Shown piece after piece: positions 29,251 to 36,959 of a stretch of 64,000 bases of DNA. The position numbers were made by a program, and so were the translations under genes. The stretch comes from Cohnella cholangitidis (GTDB lineage: Bacteria > Bacillota > Bacilli > Paenibacillales > Paenibacillaceae), in contig NZ_CP041969.1 of assembly GCF_014107495.1 (NCBI RefSeq), forward strand, positions 5,443,501 through 5,507,500. The letters are read 5' to 3'. The notes beneath the pieces are model-generated. The model was not told the DNA's origin. It made no database searches and saw only the letters and a program-made list of their open reading frames with translations. The number at the start of each line of letters is the position of its first letter. The stretch's first letter is position 1.

Positions 29251-30228
29251 ATGAAAAATGCGCCTAAGCAGAATCAACCTCTGGTGACACATATTTATAC
29301 GGCGGACCCATCGGCCCATGTGTTCGAAGGGAAAATTTACATCTATCCGTCGCACGACCTCGATCACGACGGACCGAGCAACGACAATGGCGACCAATAT
29401 GCGATGGAGGATTATCATGTTCTTTCGATGGATGGCTTCGACTCCCCCGTCGTCGATCACGGTGAGGTCCTCCATCTGAGGGATATCCCATGGGCCTCCA
29501 AACAGCTTTGGGCGCCGGATGCGGCTTACAAGAACGATACCTATTACCTGTTTTTTCCGGCACGCGACCACGACGGAAACTTCCGAATCGGCGTTGCAAC
29601 GTCGAAATCGCCGAAGGGCCCTTTTACTCCGCAAAGGCGGTATATCGAGGGCAGTTTCAGCATCGACCCGGCCGTGCTCGTCGACGACGGAAAGTCCTAC
29701 ATTTATTTCGGCGGGCTATGGGGCGGTCAGCTCGAGAAATGGCAGACCGGCGAGTTCAAGGCGGATGCGACGGGGCCGGCGGCGAACGAGCCAGCGCTCG
29801 GTCCGCGTGCGGCGCTGCTAAGCGACGATATGTTGAGCTTCCAGGGCAGTCCGCAGGAGATTTCGATCATGGACGAAGACGGCAATCTGATTCAAGCTGG
29901 CGACGAGGAACGGCGTTTCTTCGAGGGACCCTGGGTGCACAAATATAACGGCTTATACTACTTATCCTACTCGACGGGCACCACCCACAAGCTCGTTTAC
30001 GCGGTCAGTGAGAATCCGCTCGGCCCGTATACGTTCAAAGGGACAATCCTTACTCCCGTCATCGGTTGGACAACTCATCATTCGATCGTTCAGTTCGGGG
30101 AGAAATGGTATCTGTTTTACCACGACTGCTCCCTGTCGGACGGGGTGAACCACAAGCGTTGCGTGAAATTTGCGGAGCTGCACTACAACGAGGACGGCAC
30201 GATTCAGACGATCGATCCTTATCGATAA
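29251..30228 (+). CDS. Glycoside hydrolase family 43, single-domain enzyme
   Basis: This 325-residue cytoplasmic GH43 consists of the propeller only. Catalytic residues are visible: base D19 (YTADPSAHV), modulator D139 (FSIDPAVLV) and acid E225 (FFEGPWVHK). The length and the HLRDIPWASKQLWAPD signature resemble GH43 enzymes that remove arabinose or xylose from arabinoxylan oligosaccharides. ATG 29251 follows AAGGAGAT. It starts 46 bp after the pentonate dehydratase, so it is likely the last gene of that operon, closed by the terminator at about 30257-30290. This supports the pathway being fed by hemicellulose pentose. Confidence 0.88.
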   Translation: MKNAPKQNQPLVTHIYTADPSAHVFEGKIYIYPSHDLDHDGPSNDNGDQYAMEDYHVLSMDGFDSPVVDHGEVLHLRDIPWASKQLWAPDAAYKNDTYYLFFPARDHDGNFRIGVATSKSPKGPFTPQRRYIEGSFSIDPAVLVDDGKSYIYFGGLWGGQLEKWQTGEFKADATGPAANEPALGPRAALLSDDMLSFQGSPQEISIMDEDGNLIQAGDEERRFFEGPWVHKYNGLYYLSYSTGTTHKLVYAVSENPLGPYTFKGTILTPVIGWTTHHSIVQFGEKWYLFYHDCSLSDGVNHKRCVKFAELHYNEDGTIQTIDPYR

Positions 30229-30256
30229 CATAAAATAAAGAGGCTGCACGGCAGTG

Positions 30257-30290
30257 GGCTCTCCCAATGGAGGGCTTCATTTTTTCTAAT
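30257..30290 (+). terminator. Intrinsic terminator after pentonate/GH43 operon
   Basis: A stem of about 8 bp (GGCTCTCC with GGAGGGCT, one G-T pair) is followed by CATTTTTTC. Confidence 0.6.
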
Positions 30291-30444
30291 CACGGCTGTA
30301 GCGATATCGATAAGCCGACCGATATTTTGTGCGAGAACTAAATCTTAGTATATATCAATAATGCATTAGTATAGATCATTGTTTTAATCGGGTCATTAAT
30401 TTAAAATTTTTGTGTGTTGAATCCAATGAATGTAAAAAGAAAAA

Positions 30445-30459
30445 ATGGAAACGCTTTCG
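30445..30459. promoter_or_regulatory. cre-like site upstream of carboxylesterase gene
   Basis: ATGGAAACGCTTTCG matches WTGNAANCGNWNNCW at 14 of 15 positions. It lies in the 408-bp gap 30229-30636 between the GH43 gene and the esterase, in an AT-rich stretch where a promoter is expected, although no strong -10/-35 pair was found. Confidence 0.55.
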
Positions 30460-30524
30460 CAATATCTTATTTTCTTTCAAATCCGATGGGGCTGGTCGAT
30501 CCCGGCTTGGCATCTCAAGAGACG

Positions 30525-30556
30525 AGCCCCGATTTTCTCGGGGTTTTGCTTTTGGT
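30525..30556 (+). terminator. Intrinsic terminator-like hairpin in the esterase 5' leader
   Basis: CCCCGA and TCGGGG close a five-base loop and are followed by TTTTGCTTTT. It lies downstream of the cre-like site and 80 bp upstream of the esterase start, so it could attenuate esterase transcription. It could also be a leftover terminator. Confidence 0.55.
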
Positions 30557-30636
30557 TTTCAAATAAACCATGCCTATTGCCGGCTTCAGGCAACTTTAAT
30601 GAGCTGCGATTGGACTTACGAAGGGAGACGTTAAAC

Positions 30637-32181
30637 ATGCTTAGAGTCGTAAAAGTTGAAAACGGTCTGGTTAAGGGACTGCCGGCAGCTGACCCTCGGA
30701 TTACGAGTTTTAAGGGAATACCGTTCGCAGCTCCGCCCGTAGGCGATAACCGCTGGCGCGCGCCGCAGCCCGCGAAAGACTGGGAGGGCGTGCTCCAAGC
30801 CCACGAATTCGCGCCAATCTCGATGCAGGTGAGACAAGAGATCGACGATAACAACATTTATACCCGGGAATGGGCCGTGGAACCAGACATTGCGATGGAC
30901 GAGGACTGCCTCTACCTGAACGTGTGGACGCCGGCTAATCGAACCGATGAAAAATTGCCGGTATATGTATGGTATTTTGGTGGGGGACTGCAGGTTGGCC
31001 ATCCGGCCGAAATGGAGTTCGATGGCGAACGCATCGCCAAACGAGGCATCGTGGTCGTCACGATCAACTACCGTCTGAATGTCTTCGGATTCTTAGCCCA
31101 TCCCGAAATCTCGGCGGAATCGCCGGAAGCGCCCGCCAACTTCGGGAACCTTGACCAACAGGCGGCCACAAGATGGGTCAAGCGCAATATCGCGGCTTTC
31201 GGCGGCGACCCGGACAACATCACCATCGGCGGTCAGTCCGCCGGCGGCGGAAGCGTCATGAGCCAGCTCGCTTCGCCTCAGAACGAAGGGCTATTTCAGA
31301 GGGCGATTATCCAAAGCGGGATCTTTACGAAACTATACCCGGGAACCCTCTTGCCCGGACATCGGAGTCATTTGGCGGAAGCCGAACAGGACGGCGTGAA
31401 GTTTTTTGAGTATCTCGGCGTATCCTCGCTTGCGGAAGCCCGGCAACTGGATGCGGTCTATCTCCGCGACAAGGCGGTGGAGTACCAAGGATTCTGGGGC
31501 ACCGTCCCGGATCAGGCGTTCCTCTTAGGTAACCCGTTTGAATTGTTCGTTCAAAACAAACGCTGGATGGTGCCGGTTATGTTCGGCCATACGTCCTCCG
31601 AATTTTTCAGCGTTCCGAATGTCGATACACTCGGCGACTTCAAGAAGATGGCCTTGGACATGTTCGGAGACGATGCCGAGGCGTTTCTGGAGCTTTGCAA
31701 CGCTCGGTCGGTCAACATCGAGGAGATCAAGAAGAAAGCTTCGGTGAGCGGCATCGAATATGCGATTCGAATTGCCGCAAAGGCTAATGCAGATACCGGG
31801 GTCGATACCCCTTTGTACTATTATAATTTCGACGCGGAGATACCAGGGTGGGATAACCCCGGCACCTTCCACTCGGTGGATCTCTGGTTTTTCTTCGAGA
31901 CGCTTGCTAAATGCTGGAGACCGTTTGTAGGCAAGCATTATGATTTAGCCCGCCAAATGTGCAATTACTGGGTGAACTTCATCCGTTCCGGAGACCCGAA
32001 CGGTCAAGATTCTACGGGAGAGGAACTGCCGCGATGGGAGCCCTATTCGCCCGAAGCACCGGGTGGGATGCTGTTCGCAGATCGGGCTGAGTCTTCCGGG
32101 GAACAACCGAGCGAGATCATGAAGTTCCTTGTGCAGCAATACTTCAAAAAGAAAAGGTTGTTCCTGCAACCGGAAAAATAG
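30637..32181 (+). CDS. Type-B carboxylesterase family protein
   Basis: The frame is open from 30445, but AAGGGAG sits 9 bases before ATG 30637, and the first family-like residues begin there (VKVENGLVKGL, FKGIPFAAPPVG). The 514-residue alpha/beta hydrolase has nucleophile S201 in GGQSAGGGSV and a His in GTFHSVDLWFF near 410, both standard. The oxyanion motif is unusual: YFGGGLQVG where HGGG is expected, with Phe114 in place of His. No signal peptide, so it is cytoplasmic. The setting among hemicellulose genes suggests removal of acyl groups from imported oligosaccharides. Confidence 0.88.
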   Translation: MLRVVKVENGLVKGLPAADPRITSFKGIPFAAPPVGDNRWRAPQPAKDWEGVLQAHEFAPISMQVRQEIDDNNIYTREWAVEPDIAMDEDCLYLNVWTPANRTDEKLPVYVWYFGGGLQVGHPAEMEFDGERIAKRGIVVVTINYRLNVFGFLAHPEISAESPEAPANFGNLDQQAATRWVKRNIAAFGGDPDNITIGGQSAGGGSVMSQLASPQNEGLFQRAIIQSGIFTKLYPGTLLPGHRSHLAEAEQDGVKFFEYLGVSSLAEARQLDAVYLRDKAVEYQGFWGTVPDQAFLLGNPFELFVQNKRWMVPVMFGHTSSEFFSVPNVDTLGDFKKMALDMFGDDAEAFLELCNARSVNIEEIKKKASVSGIEYAIRIAAKANADTGVDTPLYYYNFDAEIPGWDNPGTFHSVDLWFFFETLAKCWRPFVGKHYDLARQMCNYWVNFIRSGDPNGQDSTGEELPRWEPYSPEAPGGMLFADRAESSGEQPSEIMKFLVQQYFKKKRLFLQPEK

Positions 32182-32203
32182 ATGGGGAAAGGAGGAGCGA
32201 TCG

Positions 32204-32263
32204 ATGAAACCGTCATACGGCGGCGGAAGTGTGTCGGAGCATCAACCTTTCGCATGTTTTTGA
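32204..32263 (+). other. Orphan translation start: strong RBS with 19-codon ORF
   Basis: AAAGGAGGAGCGATCG precedes ATG 32204, which opens a 19-codon frame (MKPSYGGGSVSEHQPFACF) running into the antisense 3' end of the AraC gene. It follows the esterase stop by 22 bp, as a next operon gene would. It is likely the start of a lost gene cut off when the opposing AraC gene arrived. A real micropeptide is less likely. Confidence 0.3.
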
Positions 32264-33006
32264 AATTTTTTCGGCGGATTTCCTGTCATCTGTTTGAATT
32301 GTCTGCAGAAGTGCTCCACGTTCTTATACCCGCATCGAGAAGCGATTTCAGCAATGCTTTGGGTACTATGAATCAAATATTCTTTGGCCAATCGAATTCG
32401 GCTGTTGATGACGTCATCCATGCAGGAAATCCCGAAGGCTTTCTTGTAAATGTTCTGAAGATAGCCTGGACTGATTCGGAGATAATCCGCCATTTTCGAA
32501 ATCGTCCAATAATCGCCCGGATTGTTTTGAATGGCGGTGCGAAGTCTCAAAAGATTGTAGTATTGGGGCGTAATGTCATCTTGGAAGTTGGATTCCAATA
32601 GTTTGTTGAACAGCGTCCTCAACAAACAGTCGATGGAAGATTCTCTGTAATCTCGATTAAAGTTGTGTTCGATGACTAACAATTCAAACAGCTTGTGGCA
32701 GTAGTCCGGATCATTCAAGGAAAAAGGAACGCCGAACGGAAGCGGCGATTCCGTTATATAAGGTTCATTGGATTCGAAGCGAATCCAGTCATTGGCGAAA
32801 TAATCGGCGCAGGCTCGGTAATAGACTTTCTGTGATGGGCGGTAGAGAATAGCGCTGTGAGCGGGGTATTCCTTGAGATCGCCATTGACCCAGAATTGGG
32901 CGGGAATCTTGGTAATGACTAAGAGCCAGTGAAAGCCCACGGGAACATCGATTACAAAATGGCTTGAGTGCGTGGTATTGCATTCAACATAGTGAATATG
33001 GGCCAT
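32242..33006 (-). CDS. AraC-family transcriptional regulator
   Basis: This 254-residue regulator has an N-terminal cupin-like ligand domain (about 1-140: VPVGFHWLLVITKIPAQFWV, the aromatic-rich AraC-binding type) and a C-terminal double HTH (ISPGYLQNIYKKAFGISCMD, IAEIASRCGYKNVEHFCRQF, then MTGNPPKKFQ). It has no receiver domain, so it binds its effector directly. The start ATG 33006 is preceded by GGGGAGGGG. It is convergent with the esterase and divergent from the CE1-like esterase/GH43 pair, which it probably controls through the 150-bp gap. Confidence 0.9.
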   Translation of the reverse strand: MAHIHYVECNTTHSSHFVIDVPVGFHWLLVITKIPAQFWVNGDLKEYPAHSAILYRPSQKVYYRACADYFANDWIRFESNEPYITESPLPFGVPFSLNDPDYCHKLFELLVIEHNFNRDYRESSIDCLLRTLFNKLLESNFQDDITPQYYNLLRLRTAIQNNPGDYWTISKMADYLRISPGYLQNIYKKAFGISCMDDVINSRIRLAKEYLIHSTQSIAEIASRCGYKNVEHFCRQFKQMTGNPPKKFQKHAKG

Positions 33007-33157
33007 CCGTACCCCTCCCCGTAAGCATGTCTTTAATATACCATAGCGAGGAAAATAGGAATGAAGATTCGAGCTAGATCAGAGCCGTAGCCGAAGGGAA
33101 TCGCAAAGCTGAATGAAACTGATATAACCACCAAGTCATAGGAGGCGAGGGAGAACG

Positions 33158-34195
33158 ATGAAGAACTTGGATAGTACGGGAATTCCCGACGCATATATGA
33201 GGGCGACTGCTAGCGGCAAGCAAGGCACGGTTAAGGAGGTAGTTTATCCGGTAAATAACTATATTAACTCGTCGCGCCAGCTCGTGACGGATCGCCGAAT
33301 CGATGCCGGGGAAGCGGGAAGAGCCACGGTTGACGGAGAAGCGATCATGAAATCTTGCAGCGTATATCTCCCTGCTTGTTACGACGAACTCGATGCGGAT
33401 ACCCGGTACAATGTGCTCTATTTGCTCCATGGAGTAGGCGGGGACCAATACGAGTGGTTACGCGGAAACGGGATTGATGGCGGAAATTATCTCTTGTGCA
33501 ATATGTTGGACAATCTCATCGCGGGCGGCGATATCGATCCGATCATTGTCGTTATGCCGAATGGAAGAAGCTCATATGATTGGACGGATTGTGCTTTCAA
33601 TTCCGAAGGGACCAACATGCTTGGGTTTTACTATTTTGATTATGAGCTGAGATACGATCTTATCCCGTTCATTGAATCTACGTTCAAGTCCTATGCTAAT
33701 ATTCGAGAGGTGTCTCCGGAAGCAGTTGAATACAGCCGTATGCACAGGGCTATCGCGGGTTTATCCATGGGCGGCATGCAGACATTGAATCTGATCCTTG
33801 GCGGTTATCGATGCGATTCCGCGGCGATTGCAGGTAAGGAGAGCGGTTGGAACAACGGGCTTACCGCGACTGTCCACGCTCGGGGGATGACCGATCTGTT
33901 CGCTTACGTAGGCGCATTCTCAAACGCGCCAACTTCAAGCGGCGGTAAGTTTCTGGGCTCTAACATCGCTTTGAGCGGCAACAGACTTAAATTGCTGTAT
34001 ATGACATGCGGAGATGCGGATGATGTATCGATCGATTGCTACGCGCAATCGATTGACGGTCTCGCGGACATTGCAGGGGATTATCTCGATGCGTATTACC
34101 AAGTCTCGATCAAGGACGGTGTTCATGATTTCAACGTGTGGTACAACGGCGCGTATCATTTTACCCGTCTGTTATTCGGGAATGGAAGTCATTAA
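33158..34195 (+). CDS. CE1-like alpha/beta-hydrolase esterase (feruloyl/acetylxylan esterase type)
   Basis: This 345-residue esterase-fold protein has oxyanion region LYLLHGVGGDQYEWL, nucleophile S203 in AGLSMGGMQT and His323 in DGVHDFNVW. An Asp near 286 (CGDADD) completes the triad. The pattern is that of the esterase D/XynZ feruloyl-esterase group (CE1), which cleaves ferulate or acetate esters on arabinoxylan. No signal peptide, unlike secreted CE1 enzymes, so it acts on imported fragments. It is coupled to the GH43 gene 12 bp downstream. AGGAGGCGAGG lies upstream of the ATG. Confidence 0.85.
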   Translation: MKNLDSTGIPDAYMRATASGKQGTVKEVVYPVNNYINSSRQLVTDRRIDAGEAGRATVDGEAIMKSCSVYLPACYDELDADTRYNVLYLLHGVGGDQYEWLRGNGIDGGNYLLCNMLDNLIAGGDIDPIIVVMPNGRSSYDWTDCAFNSEGTNMLGFYYFDYELRYDLIPFIESTFKSYANIREVSPEAVEYSRMHRAIAGLSMGGMQTLNLILGGYRCDSAAIAGKESGWNNGLTATVHARGMTDLFAYVGAFSNAPTSSGGKFLGSNIALSGNRLKLLYMTCGDADDVSIDCYAQSIDGLADIAGDYLDAYYQVSIKDGVHDFNVWYNGAYHFTRLLFGNGSH

Positions 34196-34207
34196 GGAGA
34201 GATACGG

Positions 34208-35719
34208 ATGAGCAAGACAACGATTACGAATCCGGTCATCTGGGCGGATGTCCCGGATATAAGCGTGATTCGGGTAGGAACCGTCTACTATATGGTAAGC
34301 ACGAGCATGCATTCGATGCCCGGCTGCCCTATCATGAAATCGGAAAACCTGATGCACTGGGAGATCGTGAATTATGTTTTCGAGACCCTTGAGGATAACG
34401 ACGCCCACAATTTGCTGGACGGCAAAGGTATCTATGGCCAGGGCTCATGGGCCGCAAGCCTTCGCCATCATGAAGGCATGTTCTACGTTTGCTTCTCGTG
34501 CAACGACATGAATCGCTTTTACGTTTACAGGACAGCGGACATCGAGAACGGTCCATGGGAACGTTTCGTCATTCCAGGTCTTCACCATGATCCGGCCCTG
34601 CTGTTCGACGAAAGCGGCGTATTTGTGATCTATGGCAACGGCGAAATCCGAATTGCGGAGCTGACGGCCGATGCGACGGCCCATAAACCCGGCGGCGTCA
34701 ATCAGTTGCTGTTCGAGACGGAACGAGACGGGATCGGACTCCGGTGCGAGGGCTGCCATGCGTACAAGTTGGACGGCTATTATTACCTGTTTTACATCGA
34801 ATGGCCGAGCACGGGGAACCGCCGCCGTAGGCAGCTGGTCTATCGTTCGCGCGAGCTGCTTGGCCCCTACGAGCGCAGAATACTGCTCGACGACGACATG
34901 GGGTACCGCAACAACGGCATCGCGCAGGGCGGCATTGTCGACACGCCCGCCGGAGACTGGTATGCCGTGCTGTTTCAGGACCACGATGCGGTCGGCCGGA
35001 TTCCTTGCGTGCTACCTGTCTCTTGGGAGAACGGTTGGCCAGTTTTCGGCGAGGAGGGAAAGGTGCCCGCGTCATTCGAAGTGCCGCTGCCGGGCTCGAA
35101 CCCGAAGCCGCTCGTGATCAGCGACGAATTCGATTACGCGTTTGACAAGCTGGCGCTGAATTGGCAATGGAATCACAATCCTGATAACTCGCTGTGGTCC
35201 GTAACAGAGCGGCCGGGCTGGCTGCGGTTGCGGACAGGGCATCTTGCCAGAAGTGTCGAATTTGCCCGTAATACCTTGACGCAGCGGACGGAGGGTCCGA
35301 CATGCAACGCTTCAACGATGATCGATGCGGCGGGGATGAAGCCGGGAGACCGAGCCGGTTTGGTCGCGCTGGCCTTCCACTTCGGTGCGGTCGGCATCCT
35401 GGCTAACGAGAATGGAGAATACCGCGTCATTATGAGCGTCAAAGGTGACGATGGCGGCGAGGACACGGTCGAAAGCCATCCTTACGCGGACAGTCTGATT
35501 TACATAAAAATCGAATGCCATTTCGAGGACAGCGCGGACTTCGCTTACTTCTTCTATTCGGCTGACGGCGAAACATGGCGCGAGATCGGACAGCCTCTGA
35601 AGATGAAGTATACGCTGCATCATTTCATGGGCTACCGGTTTGGACTGTATAACTATGCCGTGAAAGAAACCGGCGGTTACGCCGACTTCCATTATTTTCG
35701 GTATGCGAGGAGGAGTTGA
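34208..35719 (+). CDS. Glycoside hydrolase family 43 with C-terminal DUF1349-like domain
   Basis: This 503-residue, two-domain GH43 has a propeller (about 1-300) and a beta-sandwich (about 310-503). Putative catalytic residues are base D17 in ADVPDISVI, modulator D127 in LHHDPALLF and acid E180 in LRCEGCHAYKLDG. The ADVPD start and HHDPALL motif resemble GH43 subfamily 12 (exo-xylosidase/arabinofuranosidase). No signal peptide. ATG 34208 follows AAGGAGAGA, 12 bp after the esterase stop. It differs clearly from the GH43 at 4931-6421, so the window carries three non-redundant GH43 types. Confidence 0.87.
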   Translation: MSKTTITNPVIWADVPDISVIRVGTVYYMVSTSMHSMPGCPIMKSENLMHWEIVNYVFETLEDNDAHNLLDGKGIYGQGSWAASLRHHEGMFYVCFSCNDMNRFYVYRTADIENGPWERFVIPGLHHDPALLFDESGVFVIYGNGEIRIAELTADATAHKPGGVNQLLFETERDGIGLRCEGCHAYKLDGYYYLFYIEWPSTGNRRRRQLVYRSRELLGPYERRILLDDDMGYRNNGIAQGGIVDTPAGDWYAVLFQDHDAVGRIPCVLPVSWENGWPVFGEEGKVPASFEVPLPGSNPKPLVISDEFDYAFDKLALNWQWNHNPDNSLWSVTERPGWLRLRTGHLARSVEFARNTLTQRTEGPTCNASTMIDAAGMKPGDRAGLVALAFHFGAVGILANENGEYRVIMSVKGDDGGEDTVESHPYADSLIYIKIECHFEDSADFAYFFYSADGETWREIGQPLKMKYTLHHFMGYRFGLYNYAVKETGGYADFHYFRYARRS

Positions 35720-35782
35720 CACCCAGAACATAGATTTCGTTCGCGCTTATTTCTAATCTGAAATTATAAAAATTTGAATTTC

Positions 35783-35818
35783 TTCATATGAAAACGCATT
35801 CATATACCATGGTATAAT
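35783..35818 (+). promoter_or_regulatory. Promoter region with palindromes ahead of the regulator-kinase-regulator operon
   Basis: TATAAT at 35813-35818 is a perfect -10. No good -35 stands at the right distance, as expected for an activated promoter. The palindromes TTCATATGAA (35783-35792) and ATACCATGGTAT (35804-35815), the second overlapping the -10, are candidate regulator sites. Confidence 0.5.
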
Positions 35819-35843
35819 AAAGATTATTTTCGGAGGGGAGAGG

Positions 35844-36941
35844 ATCCCGATCTTCACCGTTCTGCTTGTAGACGACGAACCGCTCGTCCTGGAAGGCTTG
35901 GCGTTCATGATCGATTGGGAAAATCACGGCTTCCGCGTCTGCGGCGAAGCGTGCGATGGGGAAGAAGCGCTGGACCGGATCAAAGAGCTGAATCCCGATC
36001 TAGTCGTAACGGACATCAGCATGCCGGTCCTGGACGGGCTGCAGTTGATCGAGCACTGCGCGAATGTATTGAACGCGCCGTGCCGTTTCGTCATTCTGAG
36101 CGGGCACGACGATTTCGCCTTCGCCCAGAAGGCGCTATCGTGCGGAGTGCTTGATTACTGGTTGAAGCCGATCGACGTCGGGGAGATCCACGCTTCACTC
36201 GGGAAACTGCACAGCCGATGGTCGCATCCGGACGGAGACGATGCCGCGGATTCGCCGTCTACGGCCTCGCCGTTGGAAGCGGCTTGGACGATCCCGGATG
36301 CCGATGATCCGTTGTTCGAAGCGGAAGACCGTCTGTTACTGGCGATCCAAGCGGGCGACGGGTCGGAGATCGACGAAGCGGCCGGCCGGCTGTGCCGGCA
36401 ACTGGTGCTTTCGTTCGAAGGGGATGGGGAAGCGGGTAAGGCTTTCTTGTCGAACGTGTTATTGGAATTGATATGGAAAGTGATGGAGGGAGAAATGACG
36501 AATTCGGCTTCGGAAGGCGAACATGACCTCTCGCTTCCGATTCTGCCAAACGGGGCAGCCCGCTGGCCCGACGCCTTGGCGTCTTTCGCCCGCAAGGCAG
36601 CGGAGCAATTGACGCGACAGCGGATCGTGACCGGCCCTGCATGGGAGACGGCCCGGATTATCCGGGAGCGTTACCGCGAGCCGCTTCAGTTGCGGACCAT
36701 CGCAAGGATGCTTCATTTTCAACCTGCTTATCTAGGTCAGTTGTTCAAGAAGCAGATGGGTCTATCTTTCCTCGACTACGTTCACCGCACGCGGGTCGAG
36801 GCAGGCCGCAAGCTTCTGCGGCGTACGGATCTGAAAATCGCCGACGTAGCCCGGACGGTCGGATACGCGGATCCCGAGCAATTCGCCGCGAAATTCAAGC
36901 AATGGATGGACATGACCCCTTCTCAATACAAGAACGGCTGA
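35844..36941 (+). CDS. Short YesN-like AraC response regulator; start codon reads ATC
   Basis: The receiver domain begins TVLLVDDEPLVLEGL, with phospho-acceptor Asp in LVVTDISMPV and switch Lys in DYWLKPI. The AraC HTH pair is at the C-terminus (FQPAYLGQLFKKQMGLSFLD, IADVARTVGYADPEQFAAKF). At about 365 residues it lacks most of the central domain of a 540-residue YesN. No ATG, GTG or TTG stands where the start must be. GGAGGGGAG (35832-35840) is followed by ATC at 35844, then CCG ATC TTC, so ATC probably replaces ATG. Later TTG 35898 would delete the acidic pocket. Kinase gene follows after 18 bp. Confidence 0.85.
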   Translation: MPIFTVLLVDDEPLVLEGLAFMIDWENHGFRVCGEACDGEEALDRIKELNPDLVVTDISMPVLDGLQLIEHCANVLNAPCRFVILSGHDDFAFAQKALSCGVLDYWLKPIDVGEIHASLGKLHSRWSHPDGDDAADSPSTASPLEAAWTIPDADDPLFEAEDRLLLAIQAGDGSEIDEAAGRLCRQLVLSFEGDGEAGKAFLSNVLLELIWKVMEGEMTNSASEGEHDLSLPILPNGAARWPDALASFARKAAEQLTRQRIVTGPAWETARIIRERYREPLQLRTIARMLHFQPAYLGQLFKKQMGLSFLDYVHRTRVEAGRKLLRRTDLKIADVARTVGYADPEQFAAKFKQWMDMTPSQYKNG

Positions 36942-36959
36942 TTCGAAGGAGGCGAATGT

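Noticed and set aside
30445-30636. N-terminal extension of the carboxylesterase from 30445
   Set aside because: The region carries a cre-like site and a terminator hairpin, and ATG 30637 has the ribosome site and the first family-like residues.
35898-36941. TTG 35898 as regulator start
   Set aside because: It would remove the VDDE residues of the receiver and has no ribosome site, while GGAGGGGAG stands upstream at the family-consistent position.
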